Source: Nothopassalora personata
Taxonomy: Eukaryota; Ascomycota; Dothideomycetes; Mycosphaerellales; Mycosphaerellaceae
Assembly: GCA_033816765.1 (NCBI GenBank)
Contig: CM066287.1
Location: 7,254,001 to 7,318,000 of the forward strand
Length of the DNA: 64,000 nt
Direction of reading: 5' to 3'
Shown here: in pieces, positions 54,801-64,000 of the stretch
Position numbering within the stretch: the stretch's first letter is position 1
Layout of the letters: each line of letters begins with the position of its first letter
Position numbers and translations under genes: made by a program
Notes under the pieces: generated by a model
Told to the model about the DNA's origin: nothing
What the model saw: the letters and a program-made list of their open reading frames with translations, nothing else
Database searches by the model: none

Positions 54801-56679
54801 TGGATTACTGCACCCACTTTCGGTGCCAGAACGACCTTGGCAACACATCGCAGTTGACTTTGTGGTTGACCTGCCACCAAGCGAACTCGACGGCATGACT
54901 TACACCAATGTTATGACAGTCACCGACAGACTCACTAAGGAAGTGGAACTGATACCCATCGGCGCGATGACAGCGCAGAACGCGGCGCGACTTTTCTTAA
55001 AGCACGTGTTCACCCGGCATGGCCTCCCAGAAACCATCACGTCTGATCGCGGAAAGCAGTTCATCGCCACTTTCTGGAAGCGCCTATGCAAGATGCTGCG
55101 CATCAGCAGGAAGCTGAGTTCCTCCTACCACCCTGAAACGGATGGGCAATCAGAACGCACTAACCAAGAGATGGAACAGTACTTACGCACCTTCACGAAT
55201 GAGGCACAGAGCGACTGGGCCGACTGGCTGTGCTTAGCGCAGTTCGCTATTAACAACCGAGTGTCGGAGACCACTGGAGTGTCACCGTTCTACGCCAATG
55301 TTGGATATAACCCAGAGTTCACCGAGCGTATCGATTTGCAAGCAGGCAAGGACCGACACATGACAACCCTTCAGCGACTCGACAGCAAGTCAGCCGAAGC
55401 CTTCGCCAAACGCATCTGTGAGCTACATCGCAATCTTCAAGAGAACATGAGGATGTCACAGGCGCTGCAAGCCGAAGCAGCAAACAGGCACCGAAGCATC
55501 CCACCAGACTACAAGGTTGGCGACTGGGTGTATCTAAGCACGAAGAACATTCGCACCACTCGACCATCCAAGAAGCTGGACCGCAGATATGCAGGACCGT
55601 ACCAGATCACGGAGGTGATGCCCGCTAGGCTGTCATACAAGCCGAACCTGTCGGATGCATTGAGCGGACTCGATAATTGCTTCCACACCTCCCTGTTACA
55701 GCGAGCCGACAACCCCGATCTCCCACCGCTCGAGGGACAGCACCTGGCACCGCCGCCGCCAGTGGCCATCGAACCCGACACAACTGCAGCTGACGCAGTC
55801 GCCGATGTCACAGTCACAGCCCCGGCACCAGAATATGAGGTGGACAAGATCTTGGACATGTACACGCGGAAGCGCGCAGGCAAAGTGAAGAAGGGAAAGA
55901 AGCGCAAGGTGGACACTTGGTACAAGGTGCGATGGACTGGCTATCAGGATATGGAGGCCGGAGAGACTTGGCAACCTGCAGAGGACCTGTTTGTGAGGGC
56001 AGCCGCCGCTCTTGCGGACTTTCACCACAGCCGGCCGGATTTGCCCACGCCTCAGGGCTTCGCAACGCCATCTGACTGGTCTCCAGTCAATGAGGTGCTC
56101 GGACTTAACACGATCAGGGTCGACAGAGACACCGCCACAAATAAGCCTAGCCGAGCCTTGCCTCTGATAGAATCTGGTCAGCGCATGTTCACTACGCACC
56201 GCTACGATGATCAGGTTACAGGAAAGTCCGTCGTCCCAACTGAGGATCACGGTGCAAGCCGCCGCCCTCAGCTCTACGACAGAACAGACAGTTGTACCGA
56301 TGTTCTAGCGAACCCTGCAGAGCCTGCATTGATACCCAACCTTGGTCAAAAGGATCAGACGCGAGCGTTCGCCGAAGAGGGGCTTAGGCCCTGGGCGTGC
56401 CAGCAGTATGAGCAAACAGAGTCTGATGCGCAAGCCGCAGCAGTAGTGACAGAGATGGAGGACGACCTTGAAGACGATTGGACGTTTGCACGATTATGGA
56501 GTTCGACAGGCAAGGGTGATAAGTGGCCGCACAAGACGATGGATAGGCGAGTTAATGGACTGAACGCTCAGAGGACTGAGACGAGTTTTGAGAGGGGGGG
56601 TACTGTCACGGGCAGCCCGCGACCCTTCACTGACGATGCGTCGTCCCGGCGGAACCTCGGACCTTCCGCATCGGGTTAG
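51857..56679 (+). CDS. Element 3 Pol (protease, RT, RNase H, integrase, chromodomain)
   Basis: Intact frame ending at 56679, read by -1 slippage from gag. Residues below count from 51877. It copies the element's RNA to DNA and inserts it. The protease has Asp69-Ser-Ala (VDSASTS) in place of the usual DSG or DTG. The RT has [20 protein letters not shown] and YLDD 488-491. RNase H has Asp644 (VETDSSDF) and ends near TKPDSLTRR. The integrase zinc motif has NHDTPAAGHPG and NCRRCRTTK. The catalytic core D994, D1057, E1093 is a perfect DD35E. The chromodomain begins at 1319 (YEVDKILDMY) with YKVRWTGY and ETWQPAEDL, usually a histone-mark reader that directs insertion to heterochromatin; insertion inside a dead transposon fits that. 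A long tail of about 200 residues follows the chromodomain and ends in the LTR. If slippage is not used, a separate start would have to be non-ATG. Confidence 0.93.
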
Positions 56680-56787
56680 CGCGGCTTGGCGATGCTTTAT
56701 CTATCCGCCGCGCCTCGCGCTCCTCTTTCGTAGCTTCGTAGAACAACAACTATCTCATTCGGACCCTATGGTACGCGCGCCCTTACA
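56604..56787 (+). repeat. Element 3 right LTR
   Basis: 184 bp, identical to the left LTR by eye. The pol stop codon (56677-56679) lies inside it. Confidence 0.95.
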
Positions 56788-58479
56788 GTACTATAGCATT
56801 AAGTTTAGAAACTCGATTAATGTAGATAGCATTAACTAGCTACCTAAGTACCGGATAGCGGGCCTTAAGATACTCGAATATGCTGTCTCGGACGTTCTTA
56901 AGAGGGATAGTAAGGTTAGCGCTATAATGTGCGATTAGTATATTCGAGATTTCTACTATAAGGCCCTCTACTTCGTTACAAATCCCGGTATTACCGCTAA
57001 TACCCTATATAAGCGCGCGCTTAAGGTCTAAGACTAGCTCTTTAAAGGTAAGAGTTTTTTAGCTATTAAGGTAAAGAATGGGTCGTGGTTTCGCCCTAAT
57101 AAGCGTAGTTAGAAGACTATTAACCCGCTTAGCTACCTCCGTATTCGAGGTAAAGTCGGTACTACGAGTAGTATCGTTACGTATACTAACTATAACTAGA
57201 TCCTCGATAAATTCGGCATTAATGAAGCTAACTAAGCCGATCTTAATAGTACCGGTACCTACATTAATGGTAACATGCTATACTAGTATAATAACGCTAA
57301 ACTAGCACCGCGGGTTAAAATAGTTAGAGAAATAATGAGTCGAGAATTCGACGTGTACCGATAGTACCTACGAGAATTGAATAAGGTTAGTAACGGCGGC
57401 GTCTACTAGAACATGTAGTATTCTCTAAGCTAATAGATCATGCGATAAGACCCCGGGCTATAGCTCTTAGAAGTAGCGCTACACCCTTAACACTACACTC
57501 GGTTTATCTCCTTCCATAGGCCTACGATTTTTAGCTTTAATAGGGCTTATTAGGGGGGTGACGCGAACACTATAGTGTAGTATACTAGGGTCGACTTAAA
57601 CCTCGAAATTGAAAACTACTAGACTAGTAACCGGCTTAACATGCTATACTCTCTTAACTTAGAGGGCACTAGTAGGCCGGAGTTTTTACACGGTTTTTAT
57701 AAGAAAGGGAATGCTAGAGAGTTTATCTAGTGGTGCTAGACTAACGACTATATAGAAGACGGCCGATTTAAGCGTTTCTTCTCGGTTAGGGTCTAGAATT
57801 ACCTAAGTAAGAACAGCATTAGCTGGTTTAGAGAGGACCTAAGCGCTAGGCAAATGCGGGTGACTACTATAGGCGTCCTAATAAGGTAGGCCGCATATAA
57901 GAAGACGCTACGTTAGATTAACCCTTACTTTATCGAGATCCGCGACGATAACTATCTTAAACTCTAGAGAAGCTAGAGTATGCACTAGGTAATAGACCTC
58001 TATCGTGACTTTAAGACGCTAAGTAAGAGCGCTATAGGGTTTAAGTATCGACGCCTAGTACCCGGCTATCCTTTTCCCACGGCCGTACACCTTAGTAGCA
58101 TTAGCCCTCTATCCAATGCCCTAGCGGGTTTAAAGTCTTAGAACGATAACGAAGTTATCCTTAATGCTAGAAGGTGGCTTAATGCTACGGTCCGCCTAGA
58201 CTCGGAGCTCTTTAATAAGAAGATGCATAATTAGCGCGTCCGAGCGGTGAAATTAATAGACAAGTAGCTTAGCTTAGTTACTACTCTCGAGCAGATGTGC
58301 TTTATAAGCGAAGGGCGTAATAAGAGCTTCTTCCGCAACTACTATAGGAACTTTACTAGCTAGCTACTTAGGGACGCGTCTAGTAAGACTAGTGTTAGCT
58401 ACGATAACGAGTGGGTCTGGATAAAGGAGTTATGTAAGAATGAGTAGAACTAAGTGGTTAGTGCGGGTTTATAGGCTCC

Positions 58480-59081
58480 TAGTTTCTAGTTAATTTCCGG
58501 CTACAGCTATAGCCTATAGGATTCTAGTTCCAATTCTAGTTCTAATTCTAGTTCTAATTCTAGTTCTAATTCTAGTTCTAATTCTAGTTCTAATGCCTCG
58601 GGTACAGGTGCCTCTAGTCCTTAGATCTTACTTGTTTCTTATAGTTACTTATCTTCCTTAACTTACCTTGTAGCTACGCGGTAGACTCGTCTTTAGATTT
58701 ATTAGGTTACTAGTACTAACGCTTACTTGTCTTATAAGTAGCGTTTACGTTATTCGACTATCTAGCCCGCTCGATTAATGCTAACATAGCTGTCTATTCC
58801 CTCGCTAGTTTCGTAGCATACGTTAGTATAGTACGACGGATGCGAGCCGCGGTTATTAACGTTATTATTACGGTCTCTGTTAGAAGGATCCTTTCGATCT
58901 TCATAAACTGTCGCTAGTAGGCCCTAGGACTACCTAACATCTTATATATTAAGCTAGATGGTAGGGTAAGCTACTATACTGCTATAAGACTACCTTAGCT
59001 TATACCGACTAACTACGCTACCTATAGTACCCGGGCTCACTGCTTTAGAACCTAAGGACAGGTTCGTAATGGGGGAGGATA
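58480..59081. other. 3' non-coding region of Element 2
   Basis: About 600 bp from the worn end of ORF3 to the right LTR, ending in the polypurine tract. Contains the 12-bp minisatellite. Apart from these I see nothing. Confidence 0.5.
58521..58592 (+). repeat. 12-bp minisatellite, six copies
   Basis: Unit ATTCTAGTTCTA (first copy ends CCA), six copies. In the likely frame it codes for Ser/Asn repeats near the end of ORF3 of Element 2. Confidence 0.9.
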
Positions 59082-59474
59082 TATTAACGACTAATTAGTT
59101 GTGTTAGCCTTAGGTTTAGTTATGTCGACCTTAGGTTTAGAGGGGGGGGGTCCCTTAGGTCTAACTTGCCCTAATTTCATTTAGGTTTAATTGGACATTT
59201 AGGTAAGCTAGCGGGACCTAGTATAGCTATTAAGATATATACTGCGTAGTTAAGCATTGTAAGTATAGCATTAAGGTAACAATTTAATTCATACCTCTCG
59301 AGTAGAGGGCATAGGGGTTTAGGTCCGCTAATCCTCTTATTTTATCTAGCTACTACGCTACTCGTTACGTAACCTGATTTCACGGTCCCGGGACCGGTAA
59401 ATACCTCTACTTACATAAGCGCCGCTCCACACCACCACAACTTAGACAGGCCTACATAGGGTAGTTAGTAGACA
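59082..59474 (+). repeat. Element 2 right LTR
   Basis: Same start and end as the left LTR. It holds an extra short duplication of CTTAGGTTTAG near the start and one palindrome copy (59377-59402). Confidence 0.85.
59377..59402. repeat. 26-bp palindrome, copy 4 (in right LTR)
   Basis: Near perfect: left half ATTTCACGGTCCC, right half GGGACCGGTAAAT. Confidence 0.85.
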
Positions 59475-59553
59475 TTACTATAGAACTACGGACGTAGTAG
59501 CGGCGGCGGAGGAGGAGGTAGTAGTAGTAGAGGCGCCGGCGAAGCGTACGCGG

Positions 59554-59936
59554 TGTTACGGTTTAGTCTAAACGGTAGCCCCGACTAGATATACGTAATA
59601 CTAATTACTTAGAGACACGTAATACTAATTATCTAGACGCACGTAACACTAATCACTTTACGGACTAATTAGTGTAATTAGTATACTTAGTAGGACTAAT
59701 TAAGGTGATTATACTAAGCTATAGGCTCTACGCCGCGAATCTTCTTTATATTTAGGAACGCTAGAAACCCTTATAGTTCTAATGCGTTCAACTTATGTTA
59801 CTATCTTACTAATTGAAATATAACTCTTACTCTAATCATTCATCTTCGCTTAGCTTACTTTAGCCTCTCTAAAGAATACCGCTACGTAACTTAACTTATC
59901 TCTCCTTTAAGACTAGCCCTAGAACGAGACATAACA
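59554..59936 (+). repeat. Element 4 left LTR
   Basis: TGTTACGG...ATAACA. The first half holds three tandem units of about 24 bp starting ACGTAA(T/C)ACTAAT (about 59605-59675); the second half (59736-59936) is the conserved block. CA/TG are depleted compared with the solo LTRs. Confidence 0.9.
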
Positions 59937-59989
59937 CTTTAAACGCCCTTAGGATAAGCGCTACTTAAGTAGCTAGTAGGGGAACACCC

Positions 59990-61010
59990 GCCCCTAGCGA
60001 AGTAGGAAGCATCCGCCGTGCGCTACTATAATAGACTACTACAAAGGACGATAAGTCTAATAACGACGACGAGCCTACTCTAAGGAAGAATAACGTTAAG
60101 GCTACTAAGCTAGACCTCTTCTATAGAGATAGAGCTAAGTTCGACGACTAGGTTAACTAGATAGATATATACCTTATGTTTAACCTAGTCGATGCTAATA
60201 AGAGAACTATCTTCGCTATTACGTACCTTCGCGGAAGTGCGTAGAACTAGATTAAACCTTACCTTAAGGAATACCTTGAAGGTATGGGACGACAAGACCC
60301 CACCGGAATGTTCAGGAGCTACACCCTTTTCAAAGAAAAGATGAAGTCAATCTTTGGAACCTCGAACGAAGTCCAACAGGCCATACGAATTATTCAACAC
60401 CTAAAGCAGAAGACGTCTACTTCAGAGTATGCCGCTAAATTCGAAGAATACGGACAAATTACCGGATAGGACTAGACGGCGTTAATAACTATGTTCCGAC
60501 GTAGACTTAAGGACTCCGTTAAGGACGATTTAATAAGACACGGGGGATAGATTACTAACCTCGAAGAGCTAATAAAGGCGTCGATTAACATTAATAACTA
60601 GCTCTAGGAACGATACTAGGAAAAGAAATACGACTCTAAGGTAGGAGTTATAGTAGGATACGCTCCGGATCGTAGACCCTTAGGAGGGTACGTTACGAAG
60701 GGAGAATTCTTACGATAAAGCTAGCCCTACTATAGACTATAGCTAATGGAACTAGACGTTACCTAACGAGGACGGAGGATCGATAAGAGTAGGGGCTACG
60801 GGAAGCCCTTTAAAGGAAAAGGAAAACTTATATACTATGCCTATAGTAAGGAAGGTTACATAGTACGGGATTGCCGCGGTAAAAATATAGTGCGCCGCGA
60901 GCAGTTCAATATAATGCAACTAAAGGTAGACAAATCTAGGAGCAGTGTTAGACCCCGACAATTTAACTATACCTAGAGAGTAGAGGAGAAGGATAGTAAC
61001 CGGGTTACGA
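59990..61010 (+). pseudogene. Element 4 gag, RIP-inactivated except one patch
   Basis: Worn frame with TAG and TAA codons. An intact stretch 60284-60469 codes for MGRQDPTGMFRSYTLFKEKM and continues with helices ending FEEYGQITG, a gag capsid core. A zinc knuckle is visible at about 60835-60890 (Cys changed to Tyr, GHI to GYI, last part VRDCRGK). Start and end are approximate. Confidence 0.75.
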
Positions 61011-61019
61011 CGCCTCTCC

Positions 61020-64000
61020 TAGACCCCTCGTAAGGACGAGGAGGATACTATATTTAATAACATACACTACTACCGAATAACTAACAGTTAAAGACTATTA
61101 GACTGTTTAGCAGAATAGTACGAGGAGTTAACTATAAAGTTAAGAAAGAATCTCGACACGGTTACGGAAGCCTTTATTAGCGATTCTGTGACTAGGACTC
61201 GTGTTAAACCTACTATAACGCTAAGTTAGGCGTAAGGTACTAGCTACGATAACTAGTAGGAACCCTAGGAGCTTAATACAGATAAAACAAGCTCTAAGAA
61301 GTAGATATAGACGAATCTTACTTCGATAACGATAATAAAGAAAACTAGGATCTAGAATAGAACGGACGCTAGTTACTAGCACTAGAATAATAAATAAACG
61401 AACTAGATACTATCGAAGAAGATTACGTACCGGAGGAGTTAAGTAAGGACTTATCTAAAGAAGAAGAGAGCGACACCGACGACGAAAACGAAGTATACAC
61501 ATTTACGGTAGATACGCTAAGAAAGCTCTATAAGTTAATTATCTACCTCTAACGAAGGTACGAAGAATTCCTACTAAAGTTCTTAGGGAAACGATACCTA
61601 AACCCTAACGAATTCGATAAGACACTCGACATAATAAGGGGTATAGTATAGGGCTACCTAACTATAAACAATACTAAGAACTTAGCTAAAGCAGTTATCG
61701 AACGACTACCTATAGGAAGCTAAATAATAGGTACCGGATACCTAACACTAGTAGGAACTTTCGTCTTAAATGAACTACGAATAGTAGTATAGTACGTACG
61801 GGCTCTCTACTTAGAATCGTAGAAGATCTAGGAACGTAATAGACTATAAGTGTAGACATAGGGCAACGGGCTACAGGTTCTAGCCGAAGCCTCTAGGCAC
61901 GAAGTATAGCGAACTACATACTATTCGGGAAAAGGATTAACTCCCTAGGAATAAGTAACTAAAGGGAGTTATATAACACTTAGGCTTACGTATCGACATT
62001 AAACATAGTTTTCTAGACATAAGTAATCGTTAACGGACATAAGACTAGTGTTATAATCGACTTAGGAGTAGCGGGGAATTTCATCTCCGAGTCTTTCGTA
62101 AGAAGAAACGGGTTAGCTACCCTAAAGAAGAAATAGGGTTACGAGTTAATCGCGGTAAACGGATTATCGTTACCTAGCGTAGAATAGGAGACGACACTAT
62201 TACTACTAGCTATCTAATAGCACTACGAGAATATTACCTTAGATGTTATTAATATAGCTAGTTATAACATAGTATTAGGTATGCCTTAGTTAAGAAAGCA
62301 TAATCTAGTAATCGACTAGAGAAGAGGAGTACTTACATTTAGGGAATGCGACTACGTTATCGACATTTAGCCTACGTATCGACAGCGGACGATAGTAGAT
62401 AAGGTAAAGAAATAGCTTAACGCATTCGAGCTTACGCCAACTAGAAGGATAGAAGAACTACCTTCGACTAGGATAGACACTAGCGTAGGGCCGCCGGGTT
62501 ACGAAGTTACTAGTAGCAATAGAAGTAACGCACTATCGAAGGATACTAACATCTTAGAGTTAAGTATTCCTAAGGAGTATCGTAAGTAGTCGCGACTCTT
62601 TAAAGAGGAAAGAGGTAAGGATGCCTTACCTAAGTACTAACTATAGAATTATAAGATAAACATTTAGCTAGGGAAAGAGCCTCTATAGGGACCCCTATAT
62701 TAAATGTCTAAGAAAGAGCTATAGACCCTACGAGAATAGCTAAAGGAGAAGCTAGCTAAAGGATAGATAAGAAAATCTACCTTAAGTATAGGAACTCTAT
62801 ACATGTTCGTTCTAAAAGCAAACGGGAAGTTACGACTCGTATAGGACTATAGGAAGTTAAACGAGATTACGATTAAGAACCGATACCCGCTACCTAACAT
62901 CGAAGAAGTATAAGATAGATTAACCGGATCGGACTAGTACACGAAGATTAACCTACGAGATGCCTTCTATACTATACGAATAGTAGAAGGAGAAGAATAG
63001 AAAACCGCTTTTAGAATAAGATACGGACTCTACGAATTCTTAGTTATACTAATAGGATTAACTAACGCACCCGCATCCTACTAGGACCTTGTTAACGAAA
63101 CACTTAGAGACCTACTCGACGTATGCGTTATCGCCTATATAGACGACATACTAGTCTACACGAAAGGATTCCTATAGGAGTACATAAGACAAGTCTAGGA
63201 CGTATTCGAACGACTTACGCGTTTAGGATTTAAGACAGCACCCGAGAAATGCAAATTCTATAAGAAAGAAGTTAAATTCTTAGGCTTTATTATTAGTACT
63301 ATAGGGATAACAATCGACCCTACGAAGATATAGTTAATTAGAGAATAGCTAGAACTAAAAACAGTTAAGGACGTACAATTATTCCTTAGACTAGCGAACT
63401 ACAACCGGAAATTTATTAAGGACTACGTAAGGACAGTAGTACTAATAACGATGCTTACGAGGAAAGACGTTACTTAGAGATAGGGAAAGGAATAGATTAA
63501 AGTATTTAAGAAACTTAAGGAACAATGCGCTTTAGCCCCTACGCTTCGACTATTCGATAGTAGTAAGGAAGTCCACATTAAGACCGATACGTCTAATATA
63601 GTAATAGGCGCGTGTCTAACGTAGATACACGATAGGTAGAGACACCTAGTAGCCTATTACTCCCGGAAAATGACTATAGCGGAATAGAACTACGACATCT
63701 ATAATAAAGAGCTTCTAGCTATTGTTACTACTATATAACATTAGAGAGTATATATCGAGGGCCTACCGAAGTTAACGATTCTTTCTAACTATAAGAATCT
63801 TACGTACTTTACGACGACGAAAGAACTTACCCGAAGGCAAGCCCGCTAGTTGGAGCTACTAGGACAGTATAAGTTCGAAATTAAATATACTCTAGGACGA
63901 GAGAATAGCCGCGCCGACGCGCTAAGCCGAAGAAGCGACTATATAGAAGGAAAAGAACTAGTGTAACACAAAGTACTAAAGACAAACCCCGACGGAAGTC
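61020..64000 (+). pseudogene. Element 4 pol (protease-RT-RNaseH), RIP-inactivated, partial
   Basis: The protease box is at about 62055-62095 (IIDLGVAGNFIS, Ser of DSG changed to Leu, a C-to-T effect). The RT reads LRLV and [12 protein letters not shown] near 62830-62900 and YIDDILVYT at 63137-63163. RNase H shows IKTDTSN at about 63575-63600 and ENSRADALSRRSDYIEGKEL at about 63900-63960. The window ends before the integrase. Acidic TAG/TAA-broken spacer sequence fills 61.0-62.0 kb. Confidence 0.8.

Larger units (their letters stand above)
49488..56787 (+). mobile_element. Element 3: intact, unmutated Ty3/Gypsy chromovirus
   Basis: 7300 bp with 184-bp LTRs that read as identical, TGTCACGGG...CCTTACA, and target duplication GTACT (49483-49487 and 56788-56792). 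gag (677 codons) and pol (about 1600 codons) are fully open. CA and TG are abundant, so RIP has not touched it. A self-priming site follows the left LTR and a polypurine tract (GAGAGGGGGGG) precedes the right LTR. It sits in the dead third ORF of Element 2, so it inserted after that element was inactivated or later than its RIP. It is probably recently active and possibly still mobile. Confidence 0.96.
47230..58470 (+). pseudogene. Element 2 third ORF (about 1000 codons, function unknown), interrupted by three insertions
   Basis: Downstream of pol and palindrome copy 3, a coding-like frame continues in four blocks: up to 47657, 48103-48554, 48947-49487 and 56793-58470. Removing the two solo LTRs and Element 3 with one copy of each target duplication rejoins the blocks. 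Stops are almost all TAG or TAA at likely Gln or Trp positions, as expected from RIP of a real gene. Fragments include ELSP, KVLKDFYKGFEKVFEDV, FEEVKSGIGKSY, LFPIVGKIRKTGLEI and SWFREDLSARQMRVTTIGVL, and a Ser/Asn repeat near the end. I recognise no domain. It is not the RT, integrase or chromodomain, and no signal peptide or membrane helix of an env-like protein is evident. The start is uncertain. Confidence 0.55.
39433..59474 (+). mobile_element. Element 2: dead, very large Ty3/Gypsy element with third ORF, carrying nested insertions
   Basis: LTRs of about 368 and 393 bp (39433-39800 and 59082-59474), alike over their whole length. Inside are gag-pro, pol and a third long ORF. Subtracting Element 3, two solo LTRs and their target duplications leaves about 12 kb, large for Ty3/Gypsy elements in fungi. 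A polypurine tract (ATGGGGGAGG) lies just before the right LTR. I could not find a matching target duplication (GGTAT on the left, TTACT on the right), so ends may be off by a few bases or rearranged. RIP-mutated throughout. Confidence 0.85.
31242..64000. other. RIP-mutated transposon island
   Basis: From about 31.24 kb to the window end, CA and TG are scarce and TA is abundant, except in the named unmutated patches. CG remains common. In former coding regions the Gln codons CAA/CAG appear as TAA/TAG and Trp TGG as TAG. This is repeat-induced point mutation acting on CpA, the usual preference in Pezizomycotina. Exceptions are Element 3, two solo LTRs and short patches in Elements 1 and 4. No host gene is visible in the island. 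Confidence 0.9.
59554..64000 (+). mobile_element. Element 4: RIP-mutated Ty3/Gypsy element, cut by the window edge
   Basis: Begins with an LTR of 383 bp whose last 201 bp match the two unmutated solo LTRs. gag, protease, RT and RNase H follow in order on the plus strand; integrase would lie beyond the window. RIP has broken almost all of it except a short patch in gag. CGCGG precedes the LTR; the partner duplication is outside the window. Confidence 0.9.

Noticed and set aside
58521..58592. Possible CRISPR-like array
   Set aside because: The 12-bp units are directly adjacent with no spacers, and this is a fungal genome; it is a minisatellite.
39428..59479. Target-site duplication for Element 2
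   Set aside because: GGTAT before the left LTR and TTACT after the right LTR do not match, even when the ends are moved a few bases; not claimed.
59475..59553. GCGG/AGG/TAG triplet-rich spacer resembling part of the antisense ORF of Element 1
   Set aside because: The likeness is only shared triplet runs; too short and low in complexity to call a common origin.

Overview
The window looks like a piece of a filamentous ascomycete chromosome, most likely a Dothideomycete. The genes have short 50-80 bp introns (GT...AG) and dense coding on both strands. The families include a vacuolar/plasma-membrane Ca2+-ATPase, a fungal xylulokinase, a DUF3074 START-like protein, a PIN-domain protein, the GPI transamidase subunit Gpi16, a fungal 14-3-3-like protein and a Cu-only extracellular superoxide dismutase. 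No operon logic applies, because each gene is its own transcription unit.

Layout. 1-31.2 kb is ordinary gene space: a partial gene at the left edge, Ca2+-ATPase (-), xylulokinase (-, two introns), DUF3074 protein (-), PIN protein (-, one intron), SDR (+), acidic hypothetical protein (+), a large secreted protein (-), GPI16 (-), 14-3-3-like (+) and an extracellular SOD with a Ser/Gly/Thr-rich tail (-). 31.2-64 kb is an uninterrupted nest of LTR retrotransposons. Most of it carries the mark of repeat-induced point mutation (RIP) of the CpA->TpA type: CA and TG are rare, TA is abundant, CG is kept, and former Gln and Trp codons read as stops.

The nest can be dissected from LTRs and target-site duplications (TSDs). 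Element 1 (32423-39312) is a dead Ty3/Gypsy chromovirus with TSD GTAAC, an antisense accessory ORF and a 99-bp tandem repeat. Element 2 (39433-59474, about 12 kb once its inserts are removed) is a dead, unusually large Ty3/Gypsy element. It has gag-pro, pol and a third long ORF of about 3 kb that I do not recognise, and its modules and LTRs carry a 26-bp palindrome. Inserted in that third ORF are two unmutated solo LTRs (47663-48097, TSD GAAGA; 48560-48941, TSD GTAGG) and Element 3 (49488-56787, TSD GTACT). Element 3 has LTRs that look identical and open gag and pol frames, and so looks potentially mobile. Element 4 (59554 to the window end) is a RIP-mutated element of the same family as the two solo LTRs; it contains one short unmutated patch in gag.

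Most interesting points: the third ORF and repeated palindrome of Element 2; the antisense cysteine-motif ORF of Element 1; a textbook -1 frameshift heptamer plus hairpin between gag and pol of Element 3; self-priming primer-binding sites in Elements 1 and 3; an unmutated patch inside RIP-mutated Element 4; and two in-frame TAG codons dividing the SOD gene into modules. All calls rest on reading the sequence; no database search was possible.
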